This document shows, piece after piece, positions 58,086 to 64,000 of a stretch of 64,000 nt of DNA. Source of the stretch: Bubalus kerabau (taxonomy: Eukaryota; Chordata; Mammalia; Artiodactyla; Bovidae); assembly GCF_029407905.1 (NCBI RefSeq), contig NC_073641.1, positions 20,133,001 to 20,197,000 on the forward strand, given 5' to 3'. Every line of letters starts with the position of its first letter. Within the stretch, counting starts at the first letter, position 1. The notes beneath the pieces are model-generated. The model was given only the letters and a program-made list of their open reading frames with translations, had not been told where the DNA came from and made no database searches. Both the position numbers and the translations under genes were made by a program.

Positions 58086-58160
58086 TATTAGCTTTGGAAT
58101 GAGAAGGACCGATGTTCACACCCTAATTCTGTCACGGAGGAGCTAAGTCTACTAGCTAAT
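58086..58160 (+). repeat. MIR SINE head fragment
   Basis: 'tattagctttggaatgagaa' to 'cctaattctgtcac' matches the MIR head. Confidence 0.55.
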
Positions 58161-58179
58161 ACATGCCTAAAATGTCTCA

Positions 58180-58345
58180 TGAATATAATGATGAAGGTGA
58201 TGATAATAATACTGACTACAATTTATTGATTACTTACCATGTACCAAGCCCTTTACAGACACAGTACTTAACAATGCTTCAAGATAGGTGGAATTATCCT
58301 AATTTTATAGGCAATGAAACAGGGTCAGTGAATGCAAGCGATTTT
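58180..58345 (-). repeat. MIR SINE
   Basis: 'tgattacttaccatgtacca', 'aagccctttacagacacagt' and 'ttttataggcaatgaaacag' are the reverse of MIR. It is inverted relative to the MIR fragment just upstream. Confidence 0.75.
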
Positions 58346-58401
58346 TCTAAGCTCTTAAGAAGTCATTTTGAATATCAAGAGGAATAAGATGGAGTATTCT
58401 G

Positions 58402-58657
58402 TGGCATTGAAACATGTAAAATATCATGTATGAAACGAGTTGCCAGTCCAGGTTCGATGCACGATACTGGATGCTTGGGGCTGGTGCACTGGGACGACCC
58501 AGAGGGATGGTATGGGGAGGGAGGAGGGAGGAGGGTTCAGGATGGGGAACACATGTATACCTGTGGCAGATTCCTTTTGATATTTGGCAAAAACTAATAC
58601 AATTATGTAAAGTTTAAAAATAAAATAAAATTAAAAAAAAATAAAAATAAAAAATAA
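58402..58657 (+). mobile_element. Bovine L1 3' UTR, recent insertion
   Basis: A ~255-bp L1 tail with the G-rich tract at 58514-58535 and an A-rich end. The perfect 16-bp TSD aagatggagtattctg is at 58386-58401 and 58658-58673. Confidence 0.96.
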
Positions 58658-58908
58658 AAGATGGAGTATTCTGAATAAATGAAGTATTCTGAAGACTGAA
58701 CAATGTCATACAAATTTTAGACATTATTAAATTAAAATGTATATAAATACCTTTGCTATTTTTGTATGCATATGTATTAACATTCCTCACAAAGATTACT
58801 CTTAGTAATACCAGTTATCAAGGTTTGAGAAATGTGAACATCAGTTCCTCAGGAACCAAACACTGATTAAAGATGTCTTTCCACAGTATTATTTTAAAAC
58901 TGGAAATA

Positions 58909-59276
58909 CTAACGCATATATATGGAATTTAGAAAGATGGTAACAATAACCCTGTATACGAGACAGCAAAAGAGACACTGATGTATAGAACAGTTTTTTG
59001 GACTCTGTGGGAGAGGGAGAGGGAGAGGATAGGAAGATTTGGGAGAATGGCATTGAAACATGTATAATATTATACATGAAACGAGTCGCCAGTCCAGGTT
59101 CAATGCACAATACTGGATGCTTCGGGCTGGTGCACTGGGACGACCTAGAGGGATGGTATGGTGAGGGAGGAGGGAGGAGGGTTCAGGATGGGGAACACGT
59201 GTATACCTGTGGCAGATTCATTTTGATATATGGCAAAACCAATACAATATTGTAAAGTTAAAAAATAAAAGAAAAT
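58909..59276 (+). mobile_element. Bovine L1 3' end
   Basis: It includes the last ORF2 codons and the 3' UTR. A (GGGAGA)n expansion lies near 59008-59028. The perfect 13-bp TSD aaaactggaaata is at 58896-58908 and 59277-59289. Confidence 0.95.
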
Positions 59277-59289
59277 AAAACTGGAAATA

Positions 59290-60264
59290 GTATTACTAGT
59301 ATTTTTGAAAGTTCCAATCAGTCAAATGCTTTGACCTAAATGATCACTCAATTTAAATAAATAAAAGGTCATGTTTCTATTACAATATTAACTAGCTAGA
59401 TGATAATAGCCTTACTCCAGTATACGCTCTAGACTTATCCTCAGGAATGATTATGTGTTAAATACAGTTTTCTAATTAAAAGAATAAATGTTGAAGTCCT
59501 ATTAAACAAAGGACATTTTATCACTATATAGGATTAGTATTCAGTATCTGAAATAAAGGATGACTTAGGGACTTTACTGGACTCTTTCAGGTCCAGTGCT
59601 ATGGGTAACCCATCTTATCTCAGACAAGCTTTCAACTTATTATGTATGTGTCTTTGATATGAAACAGCTCTTTGTATGTCTTTCTCCATGGTTGGTGGTA
59701 CTTGACCACTTAGACCCTATGTGTTCTCCCATAAGCACAAAGTGATTTACCTGGAAAAGCACTAGTTACCATGATAAGGGGCTGAGGATACAAAAATGAA
59801 TAAGCTATAACATCGATCTTCAAAGAACACTATCTCATAGGGAAGACACTATTACCATTGAGATTACTAACCAATATCAATTATATTTTGCATTCTTGGT
59901 TTTCTAGATTAAACAGAAATGCCAAATAGTATAGCTTATCCCCTACTTCCATATTAGAGATTAAATTTTTAAAAAACAAACAGAACAAAAAGGCTTTAAA
60001 AAAAAACTGAAAGGCTAAAAGGCAAATCCTATCATGCCATTATATTTTAAGCAGGGAAACTTGCTAAGAGAGTAGTTCTTAAATGTTCCCACCGCAAAAA
60101 AAAAAGTAATTATGTGAGGTGATGGAGATGTTAACTCACCATACTAATACATACATATCTCAAATCATCATGTTATATACATTAAACTCACATAAGAGTC
60201 TATGTCGATTCTTTCTCATTAAAGTTGGGAGAAAAAAATTAGAATACCATGAGAGAAATGCACC
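59290..60264. other. AT-rich DNA, no gene recognised
   Basis: About 1 kb with no confident repeat or gene. An A-rich run is at about 59995-60005. Confidence 0.5.
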
Positions 60265-60345
60265 TTTTATATCTTGCTTACCACAGTATTCCAGCACTTA
60301 GAATAATACCAGGCACATAGGAGGTGCTCAACAAATATTTGTGAG
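60265..60345 (+). repeat. L2 LINE 3' terminus
   Basis: 'cagcacttagaataatacca' then 'gaggtgctcaacaaatattt' is the characteristic L2 end. Confidence 0.8.
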
Positions 60346-60902
60346 TGAATCACAGAACCACTGAGTGGTTGAGTTAGGATTGAAATCCAGTTCTAACTGG
60401 TGCCCATCCTAAGAGTTTGTCAACTGTGTCAGACAGCTTGTGAAGACAAGACTGGATCTGACTTATTTTCATGTCTTCCATATCCCCTAGTATACTGCTG
60501 TGTGTAAAATATGCTATCGATATATTCTTAACAAAATAACATTTAGACTTCATACTATAAGTTCAAAGGTACTAGAAATAACAAACAAAAATAGTATGTG
60601 AATATCTGTAGGTAGAACAAATTCACACCATTTCTTCTTCCTAGTGTCAGTCACTCAGTCATATCCGACTCTTTGCGACTCTTCCTAGAACACATCTTCG
60701 ATCCCACTGCTTTCCTTCTTCCATTTAAAATATTCTTACTTTGCTTTCAAGAACTACATCTTTCTTATTTTTATTTTTTGGTCTTCCTCAGTATTGAAAG
60801 AAAAAGCAGGACATACAAATTCTGAACACTCCGAGCAATTTTTTCCCTCTCTTATAATGCCTGATTTCTTCCTACAAGATTGTGAGTTAAGGCAATGACC
60901 CG
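60346..60902. other. No gene; small BovB scrap at 60648-60686
   Basis: 'gtcagtcactcagtcatatc' then 'gactctttgcgactct' is a ~40-base BovB/Bov-tA terminus in reverse. Possible MIR traces lie near 60365-60420. Nothing else was recognised. Confidence 0.5.
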
Positions 60903-61026
60903 ACTCCAACTTTTTTCCTTTCCTTTATGATTCCTTTCTTCTGTCATTTTTTTTCCTTTCCTTTTTTTTCTTTCTCTCTCCTCCTCTGTTTCCACTCCTT
61001 CTCTCCCTTCCTTTCTTTTATTTTTA
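60903..61026 (+). repeat. Polypyrimidine tract
   Basis: About 120 bases almost wholly C and T, with few interruptions, ending 'tcttttatttttag' directly before the L1. Low-complexity sequence, possibly grown from a short CT repeat. Confidence 0.85.
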
Positions 61027-61070
61027 GGTGATTAAAGAGAAAGGTTATAATAGTTGAAAACTTCCCTAAA

Positions 61071-61472
61071 ATGGGGAAAGAAATAATCACCCAAGCCCAA
61101 GAAACCCAGAGAATCCCAAACAGGATAAACCCAAGGAGAAACACCCCAAGACACATATTAATCAAATTAACAAAGATCAAACACAAAGAACAAATATTAA
61201 AAGCAGCAAGGGAAAAACAACAAATAACACACAAGGGAATACCCATAAGGATAACAGCTGATCTTTCAATAGAAACTCTTCAAGCCAGGAGGGAATGGCA
61301 AGACATACTTAAAATGATGAAAGAAAATAACCTACAGCCCAGATTATTGTACCCAGCAAGGATCTCATTCAAGTATGAAGGAGAAATCAAAAGCTTTTCA
61401 GACAAGCAAAAGCTGAGAGAATTCTGCACCACCAAACCAGCTCTCCAACAAATACTAAAGGATATTCTCTAG
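61071..61472 (+). pseudogene. L1 ORF1p C-terminal fragment
   Basis: About 133 residues of the L1 RNA-binding ORF1 protein, including the highly conserved 'ADLSIETLQARREW' stretch of the C-terminal domain, and ending 'TTKPALQQILKDIL'. The same frame is open upstream to about 61044 ('VIIVENFP'). The coiled coil and most of the RRM are missing through 5' truncation. The ATG used here is internal. Confidence 0.92.
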
Positions 61473-61523
61473 ACAGGAAACACAAAAACGGTGTATAAAT
61501 TCGAACACAAAACAATCAAGTAA

Positions 61524-62180
61524 ATGGCAACGGGATCATACTTATCAGTAATTACCTTAAACGTAAATGGGTTGAATGCCCCAACCAAAAGACAAAGACT
61601 GGCTGAATGGATACAAAAACAAGACCCCTACATATGTTGTCTACAAGAGACCCACCTCAAAACGGGGGACACATACAGACTGAAAGTGAAGGGCTGGAAA
61701 AAGATTTTCCATGCAAATAGGGACCAAAAGAAAGCAGGAGTAGCAATACTCATATCAGATAAAATAGACTTTAAAACAAAGGCTGTGAAAAGAGACAAAG
61801 ATGGTCACTACATAATGATCAAAGGATCAATCCAAGAAGAAGATATAACAATTATAAATATATATGCACCCAACACGGGAGCACCGCAGTATGTAAGACA
61901 AATGCTAACAAGTATGAAAGGAGAAATTAACAATAACACAATAATAGTGGGAGACTTTAATACCCCACTCACACCTATGGATAGATCAACTAAACAGAAA
62001 ATTAACAAGGAAACACAAACTTTAAATGATACAATAGACCAGTTAGACCTAATTGATATCTATAGGACATTTCATCACAAAACAATGAATTTCACCTTTT
62101 TCTCAAGCACACATGGAACCTTCTCCAGGATAGATCACATCCTGGGCCATAAAGCTAGCCTTGGTGAATTCAAAAAATAG
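61524..62180 (+). pseudogene. L1 ORF2p endonuclease domain, truncated by frameshift
   Basis: 218 residues starting at the native ORF2 ATG. The apurinic-type endonuclease motifs are visible: N13 ('LNVNGLN'), E42 ('LQETHL'), Y114 ('NIYAPN'), D144 and N146 ('GDFNTPL'), and D204 ('SRIDHIL'). By comparison with human L1 the last catalytic histidine lies in the 'SDHHAV' sequence, which falls after the frameshift at about 62173. The isolated peptide therefore lacks a complete active site. It overlaps nothing else and follows ORF1 by 51 bases. Confidence 0.93.
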
Positions 62181-62752
62181 AAATCATTCCAAGCATCTTT
62201 TCTGACCACCATGCAGTAAGATTAGCTCTCAATTACAGGAGAAAAACTATTAAAAATTCCAACATATGGAGGATGAACAACACGCTGCTGAAGAACCAAC
62301 AAATCACAGAAGAAATCAAAAAAGAAATCAAAATGTGCATAGAAACGAACGAAAATGAAAACACAACAACCCAAAACCTGTGGGACACGGTAAAAGCAGT
62401 CCGAAGGGGAAAGTTCATAGCAATACAGGCACACCTCAAGAAACAAGAAAAAAGTCAAATAAATAACCTAACTCTACACCTGAAGCAACTAGAAAAGGAA
62501 GAAATGAAGAACCCCAGGGTTAGTAGAAGGAAAGAAATCTTAAAACTTAGAGCAGAAATAAATGCAAAGGAAACAAAAGAGATCATAGCAAAAATCAACA
62601 AAACCAAAAGCTGGTTTTTTGAAAGGATAAATAAAATTGACAAACCATTAGCCAGACTCATCAAGAAACAAAGGGAGAAAAATCAAATCAATAAAATTAG
62701 AATGAAAACGGAGAGATCACAACAGACAACACAGAAATACAAAGGATCATAA
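62181..62752 (+). pseudogene. L1 ORF2p linker region, shifted frame
   Basis: In the next frame the sequence continues 'SDHHAVRLALNYRRKTIKN' and then runs from the internal Met at 62273 for 159 residues. These are lysine- and glutamate-rich, as in the L1 region between endonuclease and reverse transcriptase. It ends in a stop at 62752 because of a second small deletion near 62707. Confidence 0.88.
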
Positions 62753-62784
62753 GAGACTACTATCAACAATTACATGCCAATAAA

Positions 62785-63261
62785 ATGGACAACGTGGAAG
62801 AAATGGACAAATTCTTAGAAAAGTACAACTTTCCAAAACTCGACCAGGAAGAAATAGAAAATCTTAACAGACCCATCACAAGCACGGAAATTGAAACTGT
62901 AATCAAAAATCTTCCAGCAAACAAAAGCCCAGGTCCAGACGGCTTCACAGCTGAATTCTACCAAAAATTTAGAGAAGAGCTAACACCTATCCTGCTCAAA
63001 CTCTTCCAGAAAATTGCAGAGGATGGTAAACTTCCAAACTCATTCTATGAGGCCACCATCACCCTAATACCAAAACCTGACAAAGATCCCACAAAAAAAG
63101 AAAACTACAGGCCAATATCACTGATGAACATAGATGCAAAAATCCTCAACAAAATTCTAGCAATCAGAATCCAACAACACATTAAAAAGATCATACACCA
63201 TGACCAAGTGGGCTTTATCCCAGGGATGCAAGGATTCTTCAATATCCGCAAATCAATGTAA
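62785..63261 (+). pseudogene. L1 reverse transcriptase, N-terminal part
   Basis: 158 residues with the hallmark reverse transcriptase motifs 'NKSPGPDGFTAEFYQ', 'FYEATITLIPKPDKD', 'NYRPISLMNIDAKILNKIL' and 'HDQVGFIPGMQG'. The frame ends at 63261 because about four bases are missing at 'aaatcaatgtaatac'. Confidence 0.93.
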
Positions 63262-64000
63262 TACACCACATTAACAAATTGAAAAATAAAAACCATATGA
63301 TTATCTCAATAGATGCAGAGAAAGTCTTTGACAAAATTCAACATCCATTTATGATAAAAACTCTCCAGAAAGCAGGAATAGAAGGAACATACCTCAACAT
63401 AATCAAAGCTATATATGACAAACCCACAGCAAACATTATCCTCAATGGTGAAAAATTGAAAGCATTTCCTCTCAAGTCAGGAACAAGACAAGGGTGCCCA
63501 CTTTCACCATTACTATTCAACATAGTTTTGGAAGTTTTGGCCACAGCAATCAGAGCAGAAAAAGAAATAAAAGGAATCCATATTGGAAAAGAAGAAGTAA
63601 AGCTCTCACTGTTTGCAGATGACATGATCCTCTACACAGAAAACCCTAAAGACTCCACCAGAAAGTTACTAGAACTAATCAATGACTATAGTAAAGTTGC
63701 AGGATATAAAATCAACACCCAGAAATCCCTTGCATTCCTATACACTAATAATGAGAAAACAGAAAGAGAAATTAAGGAAACAATTCCATTCACCGTTGCA
63801 ACGGAAAGAATAAAATACTTAGGAATATATCTACCTAAAGAAACTAAAGACCTATATATAGAAAACTATAAAACACTGGTGAAAGAAATCAAAGAGGACA
63901 CTAACAGATGGAGAAATATACCATGTTCATGGATTGGAAGAATCAATAGAGTGAAAATGAGTATACTACCCAAAGCAATCTATAGATTCAATGCAATCCC
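63262..64000 (+). pseudogene. L1 reverse transcriptase, catalytic part, open to window end
   Basis: From the Met at 63297 this frame (the same as the ORF2 start frame) is open to the window edge. It contains 'IISIDAEKVFDKIQ', 'GTRQGCPLSPLLFNIVLEVL' and the catalytic FADD at 63612-63623 ('SLFADDMILY'). The expected alanine before 'FDKIQ' in the first catalytic motif is valine here. It continues to the thumb ('WIGRINRVKMSILPKAIYRF'). Confidence 0.94.

Larger units (their letters stand above)
61027..64000 (+). mobile_element. Bovine L1, ORF1 C-terminus and ORF2, runs off the window
   Basis: It starts inside ORF1 and continues through the ORF1 stop (61472), a 51-base spacer, and ORF2 from its ATG at 61524 through endonuclease and reverse transcriptase. 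The window ends within ORF2. Three changes break ORF2: a 1-base loss near 62173, a 1-base loss near 62707, and a 4-base loss near 63255 that returns the reading to the original frame. The 5' UTR and the first two-thirds of ORF1 are absent. The 3' end and TSD lie outside. Confidence 0.95.

Overview
The window is non-coding nuclear DNA of a ruminant, almost certainly a bovid (Bos-like). The evidence is the repeat content. It holds many Bov-tA SINEs (tRNA-Glu-like head joined to a BovB-like tail), BovA2 dimeric SINEs, BovB (RTE-clade) LINE tails, CHR-type SINEs shared by ruminants and whales, and the bovine L1 lineage with its G-rich 3' UTR. Older mammalian MIR, L2 and L1M/HAL1 remnants lie beneath these. 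I found no intact host protein-coding gene, rRNA or functional tRNA. Nearly all reading frames are SINE or LINE sequence, or chance frames in AT-rich DNA.

Layout. 1-11 kb is AT-rich sequence with a BovB copy (4141-5075) and scattered SINEs. 11.35-13.14 kb is a processed pseudogene of prohibitin (PHB/PHB1), complete with 3' UTR, AATAAA signal and poly(A) remnant. 13-19 kb holds sparse SINEs and an old L1 tail. 19.27-23.1 kb is a stack of nested insertions: a BovB split by an L1, which is itself split by a second L1 and a BovA2, plus a SINE block containing a Bov-tA split by a BovA2. Target-site duplications (TSDs) allow the order of events to be read. 23.1-30.4 kb contains old L1 pieces in opposing orientations and many SINEs. 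30.8-31.8 kb is flanked by a ~100-bp inverted repeat of unknown origin. 32.5-33.4 kb is an L2 remnant. 34.7-38.8 kb is nearly free of recognisable repeats and contains a perfect 58-bp palindrome (36556-36613). 39-46 kb mixes old L1, L2, MIR and CHR copies and a possible conserved non-coding element (41857-42125). 46.4-48.4 kb is a 5'-truncated L1 with a clear TSD. 53.4-54.3 kb is a second BovB split by a Bov-tA. 58.4-59.3 kb has two short L1 tails in tandem. 61.0 kb to the window end is a long L1 with the ORF1 C-terminus and much of ORF2, broken by small frameshifts and running off the edge.

The elements work as autonomous/parasite pairs. BovB encodes the machinery that, by its shared 3' tail, is believed to mobilise Bov-tA and BovA2. 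L1 encodes the machinery expected to have made the prohibitin retrocopy. I saw no undescribed gene system. The features most in need of a second look are the palindrome, the long inverted repeat, the nested stack, a BovB copy with a duplicated tail inside one TSD pair, a 28-bp SINE-tail micro-insertion, and the candidate conserved element. Family names come from sequence recognition without any database search, and repeat edges not fixed by a TSD are approximate.
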